From Burkholderiales bacterium (GTDB lineage: Bacteria > Pseudomonadota > Gammaproteobacteria > Burkholderiales > Burkholderiaceae_C), in the NCBI GenBank assembly GCA_026400105.1, contig JAPLPQ010000049.1, positions 1-64,000 on the forward strand: a stretch of DNA of 64,000 nt, read 5' to 3'. Positions 7,030-15,180 of this stretch are shown in pieces. Below the pieces are notes generated by a model that was not told where the DNA came from, did no database searches, and saw only the letters and a list, made by a program, of their open reading frames with translations. A program made the translations under genes and the position numbers. How positions within the stretch are numbered: position 1 is the stretch's first letter; every line of letters starts with the position of its first letter.

Positions 7030-9639
7030 ATGCAGCGAGACACCATGACCCCAGCCGCCTCCACCCTCCCGATCGACACCTTCCTGCCCTATATGCGCGA
7101 TGTCGTGCGCTGCGAGCAGTCGCTGCACGAGCTGCACCTGATGTGGCGCATGATCGAATCGTCGGCCAAGATGAACTGCCCGCTCGAGGCCAGGAGCATC
7201 CTGCCGACCATGGCCGCCACGCGTGCCGGCTTCAAGCGGCTCGAGCAGGAGCTGGTCGCCAGCCTGGTCGGCGAGAAGGTGGCGAATGTGCTCGATGCGA
7301 TCGGCACCAAGGCCCAGTACGTGATCGACATCGTGGTGCGCAACCTGTATGAGCGCACCGCCGATGTCGGCTTCCTGGCGCGCGACCGCGAACTCTGCGC
7401 CTTCGTCGCCGCCGGCGAGAGCGCTGAGCTCGAGCGGGTACGCGCCCGCCTGCGCGCCTACCGCAGCCTCTACACGGTCTATGACGACATCCTGCTGCTC
7501 GATACCCAGGGCAATGTGCTGGCGCATCTCGACGACAGCCGGCCGGTCCAGCGCAGCCAGGACGCCCTGCTGGCGCAGACGCTGGCCAGCGACGGCTTCG
7601 TCGAGACCTTCCGCGCCACCGACCTGCGGCCCGGCCAGGCCCAGGCGCTGATTTATTCGCGCCGCATCCTGCATCCGGTCAGCGGCGCCGTCATCGGCCT
7701 GCTGTGCCTGAGCTTCGATTTCGAGGCCGAAATGGCCAGCATCTTCCGTTCGCACCGCGACCGGGAAGGGCGCGCCAACATGCTGCTGCTCGACGCCAAC
7801 GACCGGGTCATCGCCAGCGCCGATCCGGGCTGGATCGCGCTCGGCTCCCAGGTTCCGGTCAACCGCTCTGGCCAGCCGCGGCTGCGGGTCCATGGCGGGC
7901 GCGAATACCTGGTGCGCACCTTCGCGGCCGAAGGCTATCAGGGCTATCAGGGGCCCGCGGGCTGGCAGGGCCAGGTCATGATTCCGGTCGATCTGGCGTT
8001 TTCCGCCGGCAACCGCCAGCCGCTCGAAAACCTCGAGCCGGCGCTGGCCAGCGGCCTGCTGTCCCATGCCAGCTCGTTCAGCCCGCCGCTGTACGAGATC
8101 ATGCGGGCCACCGAAACCATCCGGCGCGTGGTCTGGAACGGTCAGGTGGTCTCGGCCGGCCAGGATGGCGGGCACCTCAAGCTCAAGAGCATCCTCGAGC
8201 AGATCAGCGAAACCGGCGCGCGCAGCAACGAGCTGTTCTCGCAGTCGATCAGCGATCTCTATGAAACCGTGCTCGAGTCCAACCTGCACAACGCCGAATC
8301 GGTCGCGCACCTGCTGGTCGATCTGCTGGACCGCAACCTCTACGAGCGCGCCAACGACTGCCGCTGGTGGGCGCTGACGCCGGAGCTGCGCGCCGTGCTG
8401 GCGACTGCGCCAGGCGAGCCGGTGCCGGACATGAAGCCGATCCTGGACTACATCAACCAGCTCTATACCGTCTACAGCCGCCTGTTCGTCTACGACTGCG
8501 AGGGGCGCATCCTGGCCAGCAGCCATCCCGAGCAGCCTGGCCTGCCGGGCGACAGCGTCGTCGGCCAGCATATCGACGCCGAGACCCTGGGCGCCGTGCT
8601 GCAGCTGCGCAGCGAGCAGTCCTACCATGTGACGCCATTCGAGGGCTCGCTGCTGTCGGGGGGCATGCCGAGCTATACCTATCACGCCGCGATCCGCGAT
8701 CCGGCCCAGTCTGATCGCGTGCTGGGCGGCATCGGCATCGTCTTCGATGCCGGGCGCGAATTTGCCGCCATGCTGCACGGCAGCCTGGGCCAGCAGAGCG
8801 GCGTCACGGCCTTCTACATCGACCGCCAGGCCAGCATCCTGTCGAGCACCGACGCGACGCGTCCGGTCGGCAGCCGGCTCGACATCGATGCCGACTTGCT
8901 GGCGCTCAAGACCGGCCGCAGCGTCGCGCGCATCGTGATCCATGACGGCCATTACGCGATCCTGGGCTGTTCGGCCGGCCAGGGCTACCGCGAGTTCAAG
9001 GTCAGCGACGGCTACACCGAAGAGGTGCTGGCGCTGGTGTTCAAGCCCTTGGGCGAGGTGCGTGAACGCAGCAACGCCGTGCACCCGGCGCTGGCCGGCG
9101 CGTTCACCGACGCCGCGACCACGAACGGAGGCGGGCGGGAATATGCCACCTTCTTCGCTGGCGACAGCCTGCTGGCGCTCGACGCCAGCCATGTGCTCGA
9201 GGCGCTGCCGGCCTCCGAGCTGACGCCGATGTCGGTCGGCGGTCACCCCTGCCGCATCGGCATGCTGTTGCCGCATGGCGAGGCGCTGGCCAGCCAGTTC
9301 GTCTGGGTCTTCGACCTGGGCCGTCTGCTGCACGGCCAGGCCTCGGTGGTTAACAACAGCAGCCAGGTCATCATCGTGCGTCATGCCGGCCAGACCCTGG
9401 GCCTGCTGATCGACGAACTCCATGGCGTGCCCGAATTCTCCGAGCGCCAGATCCAGCCGCTGCCCCTGGGCCGTGCCGCCGAAGCCGGCCGCCTGGTCGA
9501 GCGACTGATCCGGGCCGACGACGGGCGGGTGCTGATCCAGCTGCTCGAGGTCGAACCGCTGTTGCGCGCCCTGCTGAGCCGGCCGGCCGTGGTGACCGAG
9601 GTGACCGAGGCCTTGCCGGTCGAGGTCCTGCCGACCTGA
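7030..9639 (+). CDS. Double-sensor protein with C-terminal CheW domain
   Basis: About 869 residues with no membrane segment. Two related sensor modules are visible. The first contains RNLYERTADVGFLA (about 103) and SLYTVYDDILLLDTQGNVLA (about 147). The second repeats these as RNLYERANDCRWWA (about 434) and QLYTVYSRLFVYDCEGRILA (about 477), so the protein arose by internal duplication of a Cache/PAS-like module. The last 170 residues form a CheW domain (about 700-850), which normally couples receptors to CheA. It may therefore be a soluble chemotaxis or signalling input. The start is uncertain: 6988, 7006, 7030 and 7045 are all in frame and none has a good Shine-Dalgarno. Confidence 0.75.
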   Translation: MQRDTMTPAASTLPIDTFLPYMRDVVRCEQSLHELHLMWRMIESSAKMNCPLEARSILPTMAATRAGFKRLEQELVASLVGEKVANVLDAIGTKAQYVIDIVVRNLYERTADVGFLARDRELCAFVAAGESAELERVRARLRAYRSLYTVYDDILLLDTQGNVLAHLDDSRPVQRSQDALLAQTLASDGFVETFRATDLRPGQAQALIYSRRILHPVSGAVIGLLCLSFDFEAEMASIFRSHRDREGRANMLLLDANDRVIASADPGWIALGSQVPVNRSGQPRLRVHGGREYLVRTFAAEGYQGYQGPAGWQGQVMIPVDLAFSAGNRQPLENLEPALASGLLSHASSFSPPLYEIMRATETIRRVVWNGQVVSAGQDGGHLKLKSILEQISETGARSNELFSQSISDLYETVLESNLHNAESVAHLLVDLLDRNLYERANDCRWWALTPELRAVLATAPGEPVPDMKPILDYINQLYTVYSRLFVYDCEGRILASSHPEQPGLPGDSVVGQHIDAETLGAVLQLRSEQSYHVTPFEGSLLSGGMPSYTYHAAIRDPAQSDRVLGGIGIVFDAGREFAAMLHGSLGQQSGVTAFYIDRQASILSSTDATRPVGSRLDIDADLLALKTGRSVARIVIHDGHYAILGCSAGQGYREFKVSDGYTEEVLALVFKPLGEVRERSNAVHPALAGAFTDAATTNGGGREYATFFAGDSLLALDASHVLEALPASELTPMSVGGHPCRIGMLLPHGEALASQFVWVFDLGRLLHGQASVVNNSSQVIIVRHAGQTLGLLIDELHGVPEFSERQIQPLPLGRAAEAGRLVERLIRADDGRVLIQLLEVEPLLRALLSRPAVVTEVTEALPVEVLPT

Positions 9640-9654
9640 CGCTCGCTGGCGGCC

Positions 9655-10569
9655 TCAGCCGCGCCGCCGCGCCAGTGCCGGCGCCACGCTGGCTTCGATC
9701 TGCTCGCGCAGCCAGCGGTGCGCCGGGTCCTGCTGGTAGCGCGCATGCCAGATCAGGTACATCGGCAGCGTCGGGCAGGGCAGCGGCGGCTCGGCATGGG
9801 CCAATCCGGCCAGCGTCTGCTGCGCCAGCAGGCCCGGCACGGTGGCCAGCAGCGGCGTTCCGAGCATGAAGGCGGGCAGGGCGCTGAAGCTCGGCAGCAG
9901 CAGGCTGAAGCGTCGCTGGATGCCCTGGCTGATCAGCAGCTGGTCCAGGTCCAGCCGGCGCTGCGGTTCGTACAGCACGGTGGCGTGACTGGAGGCCAGG
10001 TAGTCCGCCAGATCGCGCGGTGCTTCGCGCACCCGTGGATCGTAGAACACGCGGTAGCGGTCCTCGAACAGGCGTTTTTGCAGGATGTCGCTGCCGTCGG
10101 GCGGGCGCGGGCTGATGATCAGCTGGCATTCGTCGCTGCGCAGCATTTCGAGTCGCGGCACGCCCGACGCAATCACGCGCAGCGTCACGCCCGGCGCCTG
10201 GGCGCGCAGTCGCTGCATCAGTCCCGGCAACAGCAAGTCGCGCTGGAAGTCGTTGGCCGCGATCGTGATGCGGGTCTGCCAGCGCGCCGGATCGAACTCG
10301 CCGCCACGGGCAAAGCGCTCGATCTGGCCCAGCAGCTCGCGCGCCTGCGCCGCCAGCGCCTCGGCCTGGGCGGTCGCGACGATGCCGCGCCCCGACTTGA
10401 CGAACAGCGGGTCCTGCATGATCGCGCGCAGCTTGTCGAGCTGATGGCTGACCGCCGACTGCGTCACGTCCAGCGCCTGTGCCGCGCCGGTGATGCTGCC
10501 GGCCTCCACCACCGCGACCAGCAACTGCAGCAGGCGCACATCGAGATCGGACCAATCGAATTTGTTCAT
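9655..10569 (-). CDS. LysR-family transcriptional regulator of ligAB
   Basis: A 304-residue LysR protein. The N-terminal winged helix (LLQLLVAVVEAGSITGAAQALDV split across residues 13-35, then QSAVSHQLDKLR) is typical, followed by the periplasmic-binding-fold effector domain (about 95-300). It is transcribed away from ligAB with an 89-bp shared gap containing a perfect inverted repeat. The standard arrangement implies control of the protocatechuate dioxygenase genes and of itself. Its gene ends 15 bp from the convergent CheW-protein gene. Confidence 0.88.
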   Translation of the reverse strand: MNKFDWSDLDVRLLQLLVAVVEAGSITGAAQALDVTQSAVSHQLDKLRAIMQDPLFVKSGRGIVATAQAEALAAQARELLGQIERFARGGEFDPARWQTRITIAANDFQRDLLLPGLMQRLRAQAPGVTLRVIASGVPRLEMLRSDECQLIISPRPPDGSDILQKRLFEDRYRVFYDPRVREAPRDLADYLASSHATVLYEPQRRLDLDQLLISQGIQRRFSLLLPSFSALPAFMLGTPLLATVPGLLAQQTLAGLAHAEPPLPCPTLPMYLIWHARYQQDPAHRWLREQIEASVAPALARRRG

Positions 10570-10585
10570 GCAATATATGATGACT

Positions 10586-10607
10586 AATCACTTTATTTTA
10601 TGTGATT
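10586..10607. promoter_or_regulatory. Candidate LysR operator between lysR and ligA
   Basis: AATCAC and GTGATT form a perfect inverted repeat across a 10-bp A+T-rich spacer, and the interval contains T-N11-A pairs as expected for LysR boxes. It lies 17 bp from the regulator's start codon and 52 bp before ligA. Confidence 0.5.
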
Positions 10608-10658
10608 GCCTGGGCACACTCGAGTCATTCCTGTTTTCGATTCCCCGAGGAGACAACC

Positions 10659-11006
10659 GTGAGCCAAAAGATCACCATTCCCGGCACCACGCCTTTCGAC
10701 GGCGCCGAGGCCATGAAGGGCTATGCCCTGAACAAGATGTGCTTCTCGTTCAACGACAAGGCCAAGCGCGACGCCTTCGTCGCCGACCCCGAGGCCTACA
10801 TGAACCAGTTCGGCCTCAACGAGCAACAGAAGGCCGCGATCCGCTCCAAGCAGGTGCTCGAGCTGATCGCCGCGGGCGGCAATGCCTATTACCTGGCCAA
10901 GTTCGCCGGCATCTTCGGCCTCGACATGCAGGACATCGGCGCCCAGCAGACCGGCATGAGCAAGGAAGCCTTCATGGCCAAGCTGGCCGCCTACGCCCAA
11001 CCATAA
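10659..11006 (+). CDS. ligA: Protocatechuate 4,5-dioxygenase alpha chain
   Basis: A 115-residue small subunit of the extradiol dioxygenase that opens protocatechuate between C4 and C5 to 4-carboxy-2-hydroxymuconate semialdehyde. The sequence is a clear LigA domain (F-DKAKRDAF-ADPEAYM, GLNEQQKAAI, GGNAYYLAKFAGIFGLDMQDIGA). The GTG at 10659 is chosen because GAGGAG lies 6-7 nt before it; an upstream ATG at 10602 falls inside the operator region. ligB follows after 17 bp. A gallate dioxygenase partner is an alternative. Later pathway genes (ligC, ligI, ligJ) are not in the window. Confidence 0.92.
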   Translation: MSQKITIPGTTPFDGAEAMKGYALNKMCFSFNDKAKRDAFVADPEAYMNQFGLNEQQKAAIRSKQVLELIAAGGNAYYLAKFAGIFGLDMQDIGAQQTGMSKEAFMAKLAAYAQP

Positions 11007-11023
11007 TTCCGGAGCACAGACAA

Positions 11024-11875
11024 ATGGCACAACTCATCGGCGGCCTCGCCACCTCGCATATCCCCGCCATCGGCAAGGCGCTGGCCAAGGGCCTGCAGCA
11101 GGAACCCTACTGGAAGCCCTTCTTCGACGGTTTCCCGCCGATCCAGCAGTGGCTCGGCGAAGTCAAGCCCGACGTGCTGGTGGTGTTCTACAACGACCAC
11201 GGCCTGAACTTCTTCCTCGACAAGATGCCGACCTTTGCCGTCGGTGCCGCCGCCGAGTACAGCAATGCCGACGAGGGCTGGGGCATCCCGACCCTGCCGT
11301 CGACCCCGGGCAACCTCGACCTGTCCTGGCACATCATCAACCGCCTGATCGCCGACGAGTTCGACATCGTGACCTGCCAGGAGATGCTGGTCGACCACGC
11401 CTGCTCGCTGCCGTTCAAGCTGTTCTGGCCCGAGCATGAAGTCGCGCCGGTGCAGATCGTGCCGATCAACATCAACACCGTGCAGTTCCCGCTGCCGACG
11501 GCCAAGCGCGTCTACAAGCTGGGCCAGGCGGTGGGTCGTGCGATCCAGTCCTGGGACAGCGACAAGAAGGTCATGGTGCTGGCCAGCGGCGGCCTGAGCC
11601 ACCAGCTCGACGGCGAGCGTGCCGGCCATATCAACACCCAGTTCGACCAGCAGTTCATGCAGAGCATGGTCTCCAACCCCGAGTGGGTGACCCAGTTCAG
11701 CGACCTCGAGCTGGTCGAGAAGGCCGGCACCCAGGGCGTCGAGCTGCTGATGTGGCTGGCGATGCGCGCCGCGCTGACCACTGCCGGCTCGGGCGTGCGC
11801 AAGGTGCACAGCAACTACTACCTGCCGATCTCGAACACCGCCACCGGCGTGATGGCGCTGGAAACCCTCGAGTAA
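11024..11875 (+). CDS. ligB: Protocatechuate 4,5-dioxygenase beta (catalytic) chain
   Basis: A 283-residue LigB catalytic subunit. The Fe(II) ligands are expected at His12 (LATSHIPAIG), His near 61 (YNDHGLNFF) and Glu near 240 (KAGTQGVELLMW region), and the catalytic His near 190 sits in SGGLSHQLDGERAGHIN. The length matches LigB/PmdB. Translation follows ligA with a GGAG Shine-Dalgarno. Together with LigA it makes the active alpha2-beta2 enzyme in the cytoplasm. A strong hairpin ends the operon. Confidence 0.93.
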   Translation: MAQLIGGLATSHIPAIGKALAKGLQQEPYWKPFFDGFPPIQQWLGEVKPDVLVVFYNDHGLNFFLDKMPTFAVGAAAEYSNADEGWGIPTLPSTPGNLDLSWHIINRLIADEFDIVTCQEMLVDHACSLPFKLFWPEHEVAPVQIVPININTVQFPLPTAKRVYKLGQAVGRAIQSWDSDKKVMVLASGGLSHQLDGERAGHINTQFDQQFMQSMVSNPEWVTQFSDLELVEKAGTQGVELLMWLAMRAALTTAGSGVRKVHSNYYLPISNTATGVMALETLE

Positions 11876-11892
11876 GCACCTGCTGGATGAAG

Positions 11893-11935
11893 TTCGGCCC
11901 AGCGCATCGAAGCGGATGCGCTGGGCCGAATCGTT
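11893..11935. terminator. Bidirectional terminator between ligB and usp
   Basis: TTCGGCCCAGCGCATC and its exact complement form a 16-bp stem with a 6-nt loop (11909-11914), followed by TCGTTTCT on the plus strand. It lies between convergent genes and can serve both. Confidence 0.85.
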
Positions 11936-11963
11936 TCTGGCGACTGGTTCTGCTACGACTGCT

Positions 11964-12407
11964 TCAGCGGTAGACCAGCACCGGGATCTTCGAGTGCGTC
12001 AGCACCTTCTGGGTCTCGCTGCCCAGCAGCAGCGCCGTGACGCCGCGCCGGCCGTGCGAGGCCATGAAGATCAGGTCGCAGCCCTGGGCCGTGGCGGCCT
12101 CGATGATGGCCTCGTGCGGCTTGCTGCGCACCAGCAGCACCCGGGCACAGGGCACGCCGGCCTCGGCCGCGATCCGCTCGGCAGCCTGCAGGATTTCCTG
12201 TGCGCGGCCTTCCACCTTGGCATGGAATTCCTGCTCAATGGTCGCAGAACCGATGCCGCCCAGGCTGCCGACGGCGCTCGGCATCGGCGGCTCCGCATGG
12301 CAGAAGGTCAGGCTGGCTCCGGCCTCCTTGGCGAACGAGACGGCGCGCGCGACGCTGTCCTGCGACAGCGGCGAGCCGTCGGTGGGCACCAAAATATGCT
12401 TGAACAT
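11964..12407 (-). CDS. Universal stress protein, UspA family
   Basis: A 147-residue single-domain Usp. The N-terminal strand MFKHILVPTDGSPLS and the ATP-binding signature GRRGVTALLLGS (G-x2-G-x9-G-S/T, about 118-129) are both present, which points to the ATP-binding subgroup. These cytoplasmic proteins help cells survive starvation and stress. The leader carries AAGGAC three times in tandem, so the ribosome could bind at several registers. It lies just downstream of emrB on the same strand and may be co-transcribed with the efflux genes. Confidence 0.9.
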   Translation of the reverse strand: MFKHILVPTDGSPLSQDSVARAVSFAKEAGASLTFCHAEPPMPSAVGSLGGIGSATIEQEFHAKVEGRAQEILQAAERIAAEAGVPCARVLLVRSKPHEAIIEAATAQGCDLIFMASHGRRGVTALLLGSETQKVLTHSKIPVLVYR

Positions 12408-12414
12408 GTTCAGT

Positions 12415-12436
12415 CCTTGTCCTTGTCCTTGCCCTT
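12415..12436 (-). repeat. Tandem 6-bp repeat of the Shine-Dalgarno before usp
   Basis: On the minus strand the leader reads AAGGGC-AAGGAC-AAGGAC-AAGGAC, ending 7 nt before the ATG. Each unit contains an AAGGA core. Slippage here would move or add ribosome-binding sites. Confidence 0.6.
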
Positions 12437-12449
12437 GAGCGGGAGTGAA

Positions 12450-13997
12450 TCAGTGACCGCCGGTCGCCGCCGGGTCCACCTTGCGCGTGGGCTTGGGCGC
12501 CAGCCAGATCACGCTGGCCGCGACCAGGAACGCGATGCCGACCAGCCAGAAGATCTGGTTGGTCGCCAGCATCACGCTCTGGCCGGTGATCAGTCCGTCG
12601 AGGTTCTGCAGCACGGCGTCCGGGCTCAGTCCGCTGCTTTCCAGAAAGGTCTGCACGCTGTGGTCGGCATCGGCGACACCGACCAGTTCGGCATGCTGGC
12701 GCGTGATGTCGTCGTCCCAGACCGTGGTCACGAGCGAGGTCGCGAAGGCGCCCGACAGGGTGCGCAGGAAGTTCATCAGTCCCGCCGCGTTGGCCATCTC
12801 GCTCTCGTCCACGCTGCCCATCGCCAGTCCGGTCAGCGGGATGAAGAAGAAGGGCAGGCCCAGCCCCATCACCATCAGCGGCATCGAGATGCTCCAGTAG
12901 TCCATGTCGGTCGTGGCTCCGGTGCGCCACAGCGTCACCAGGCCCATCAGCACCACGCCGCCAAAGACCAGCCGGCGCGGATCGACCTTGGCCGACAGGC
13001 CGGCGGCCAGCGGAGCCACCAGCACAGCGAACACCCCGGTCCAGGCCGTGGCCTTGCCGGCCAGCGCCGAGGTGTAGCCCATGAAGCTCTGCAGCCAGAG
13101 CGGGGTCAGCACGTTGATCGCGAAGAAGGCCGCGAACGCCAGGCTGATGGTCAGCACGCTGACCGAGAAGCCCCGGTGCCGGAACACGCGCAGATCGACG
13201 ATCGGGTGCGGGTCGTGCAGCTCCCAGATCAGGAAGGCGATCAGGCCGACGACTGCAACCAAGGCCAGGCCGACGATCTCAACCGAGGCAAACCAGTCCA
13301 GGTTCTTGCCCTCGTCCAGCATCAGCTGCAGCGCGCCGACCCAGACCACCAGCAGCAGCAGGCCGATGCGGTCGATCGGGTTGCGGATCAGCGGCGCTTC
13401 GTAGCGCTTGAGCAGGCGCCAGCCGATGAAGGCGCAGCCCAGCGCGATCGGCAGGTTGATGTAGAAGATCCAGGGCCAGCTGTATTCGCCGCACAGATAG
13501 CCGCCCAGGATCGGGCCCAGCACCGGCGCCACCAGCGTGGTCATGGACCAGAGCCCGATCGCCGCCGGTGCCTTTTCGGCCGGGAAGATGCGCAGCAGCA
13601 GCGTCTGCGACAGCGGCATCAGCGGACCACCGGCCAGGCCCTGGCAGATGCGCGCGAACACCAGCATGCCCAGCGAGGTGGACAGGCCGCACAGCGCCGA
13701 GAACAGGCCGAACAGGCCCATCGCCGTCACGAAGACCCGCACCGCGCCGAAGCGCGCCGCCAGCCAGCCGGTCAGCGGCACCGTGATCGCCTCGGCGACC
13801 GCGTAGGAGGTGATGACCCAGGTGCCCTGGCTGGTGCTGGCGCCCAGGCTGCCGGCGATGTTGGGCACCGACACGTTGGCGATCGTCATGTCGAGCACGG
13901 CGATGAAGTTGGCCGAGGCCAGGATCAGGGCCGCGAACCAGAGCATGCCCCCGCTCAGGGGGGCATCGCGGTCATTCGCAAGTATGGCGCTGCTCAT
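12450..13997 (-). CDS. emrB: EmrB-type multidrug efflux MFS transporter (DHA2 family)
   Basis: A 515-residue inner-membrane drug:H+ antiporter with 14 hydrophobic segments. Motif D1 is LDMTIANVSVPNIAG (about 36-50), motif A-like GWLAARFGAVRVF is at about 78-90 and motif C GPILGGYLCGEYSWPWIFYINLP at about 160-182, which is standard for DHA2 transporters. It works with the adjacent membrane-fusion protein and outer-membrane channel to export toxic amphiphiles. The emrA stop lies 12 bp upstream, so these genes form an operon divergent from a TetR repressor. Confidence 0.93.
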   Translation of the reverse strand: MSSAILANDRDAPLSGGMLWFAALILASANFIAVLDMTIANVSVPNIAGSLGASTSQGTWVITSYAVAEAITVPLTGWLAARFGAVRVFVTAMGLFGLFSALCGLSTSLGMLVFARICQGLAGGPLMPLSQTLLLRIFPAEKAPAAIGLWSMTTLVAPVLGPILGGYLCGEYSWPWIFYINLPIALGCAFIGWRLLKRYEAPLIRNPIDRIGLLLLVVWVGALQLMLDEGKNLDWFASVEIVGLALVAVVGLIAFLIWELHDPHPIVDLRVFRHRGFSVSVLTISLAFAAFFAINVLTPLWLQSFMGYTSALAGKATAWTGVFAVLVAPLAAGLSAKVDPRRLVFGGVVLMGLVTLWRTGATTDMDYWSISMPLMVMGLGLPFFFIPLTGLAMGSVDESEMANAAGLMNFLRTLSGAFATSLVTTVWDDDITRQHAELVGVADADHSVQTFLESSGLSPDAVLQNLDGLITGQSVMLATNQIFWLVGIAFLVAASVIWLAPKPTRKVDPAATGGH

Positions 13998-14009
13998 GTC
14001 ACATCACCC

Positions 14010-15137
14010 TTACTGGGCGCCGCTGCGCGTGTCGATCTTGACCGTCATCGACAGTCCGACCTTGAGCGGATGGGCTTCGAGTTCCTGGGCATCGAGGCGG
14101 ATGCGCAGCGGCAGGCGCTGCACGACCTTGATCCAGTTGCCGGTGGCGTTCTGGGCCGGAATGGCGGCGAAGGCCGAACCCGAGCCGCCGGACAGGCCTT
14201 CGACCACGCCGTGGTAGGTGACCGAGCTGCCGTAGAGGTCGGACGTGATGGTCGCGCTCTGCCCCGGGCGGACCTTCTGCAGCTGGCCTTCCTTGAAGTT
14301 GGCGTTCACGTAGATGTCCTGTACCGGCACCACCGACAGCAGTGGGGCGCCGGCTGGCACGCGCTGGCCGAGCTGGACCTGGCGCTTGGCCACCACGCCG
14401 TCCATCGGGGCCCGGATCACGGTGCGCTCGAGGTCGATCTTGGCCTGGTCACGCTTGGCACGCGCCAGCGCGATCTCGGGGTTGCTGTCGCCGCTGGCCT
14501 GGTCGATCAGGGCGGCATTCGCTTCCCTGGCGCCTTGCGCCGCGACGCGGTTGGCGCTGGCCTGGACAATGGCGGCCTTGGCTGAGGCCAGATTGGCCTG
14601 CGCGGCCGCATGGGCGTTCTGGGCCTTCGTCAGCTCGTCGCCCGAGACCGAACCCGAAGCCAGCAGCGCCTGGCGCCGCTTGAGGTCGATCTGGGCCCGC
14701 TCGAAGTCGGCCTGGGCTGCGCTGAGCTGCGCCTCGGTGCGCTTTTCCTCGGCGACGCGGGCGCTGACCTGGGCCGCCAGTCCGCCGTCGTTGGCGACAT
14801 AGGCGCGCACGCGACGCACCGCCCGTCCCAGTTCGGCCTCCGCCTGCGCCAGGGCCAGCTGGGCGTCGGTCGGATCGATCGTGACCAGCACGTCGCCCTG
14901 CTTGACCGCCTGCGTGTCCTTGACCTTGACCTCGGCGACGGTGCCGCCGATTGCCGGGGTGACCTGGGCCACTTCGACCGCGGCGTAGGCGTTGTCGGTC
15001 GAGACGAAATGCGACGCGTACAGCGTCCAGTAGGCGGTGGCGGCCACGGCCACCACCACGACGCCACCCCCGAGCGCCAGCAGGCGCTGATTGCGGCGTT
15101 GCTTGAGGGTCAGGTCGGTGCTGTTGTCTTGCGTCAT
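14010..15137 (-). CDS. emrA: EmrA-type membrane-fusion protein (HlyD family)
   Basis: A 375-residue periplasmic adaptor. One N-terminal membrane anchor (about 19-38), a biotinyl-lipoyl half (STDNAYAAVEVAQVTPAIGG, about 47-66), a long alpha-helical hairpin rich in Ala, Gln and Glu (about 90-215), then a beta-barrel with the RAPMDGVV motif. The start at 15137 has AAGGAAAA about 6 nt before it. It links EmrB to the NodT-type outer-membrane channel encoded just upstream. Confidence 0.93.
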   Translation of the reverse strand: MTQDNSTDLTLKQRRNQRLLALGGGVVVVAVAATAYWTLYASHFVSTDNAYAAVEVAQVTPAIGGTVAEVKVKDTQAVKQGDVLVTIDPTDAQLALAQAEAELGRAVRRVRAYVANDGGLAAQVSARVAEEKRTEAQLSAAQADFERAQIDLKRRQALLASGSVSGDELTKAQNAHAAAQANLASAKAAIVQASANRVAAQGAREANAALIDQASGDSNPEIALARAKRDQAKIDLERTVIRAPMDGVVAKRQVQLGQRVPAGAPLLSVVPVQDIYVNANFKEGQLQKVRPGQSATITSDLYGSSVTYHGVVEGLSGGSGSAFAAIPAQNATGNWIKVVQRLPLRIRLDAQELEAHPLKVGLSMTVKIDTRSGAQ

Positions 15138-15180
15138 GTCGATTTTCCTTGTGCGGTACGGGTGTGGTGCTGGTGCGATA

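Noticed and set aside
7021-9423. An 800-codon open frame antisense to the CheW-type sensor gene
   Set aside because: Its translation is rich in Gln, His, Arg and Ala without any recognisable domain. The plus-strand frame has duplicated sensor modules and a CheW domain.
11916-14585. An 889-codon plus-strand open frame across usp, emrB and part of emrA
   Set aside because: It crosses three well-supported genes on the other strand and has a repetitive His/Gln/Asp/Arg composition typical of an antisense frame.
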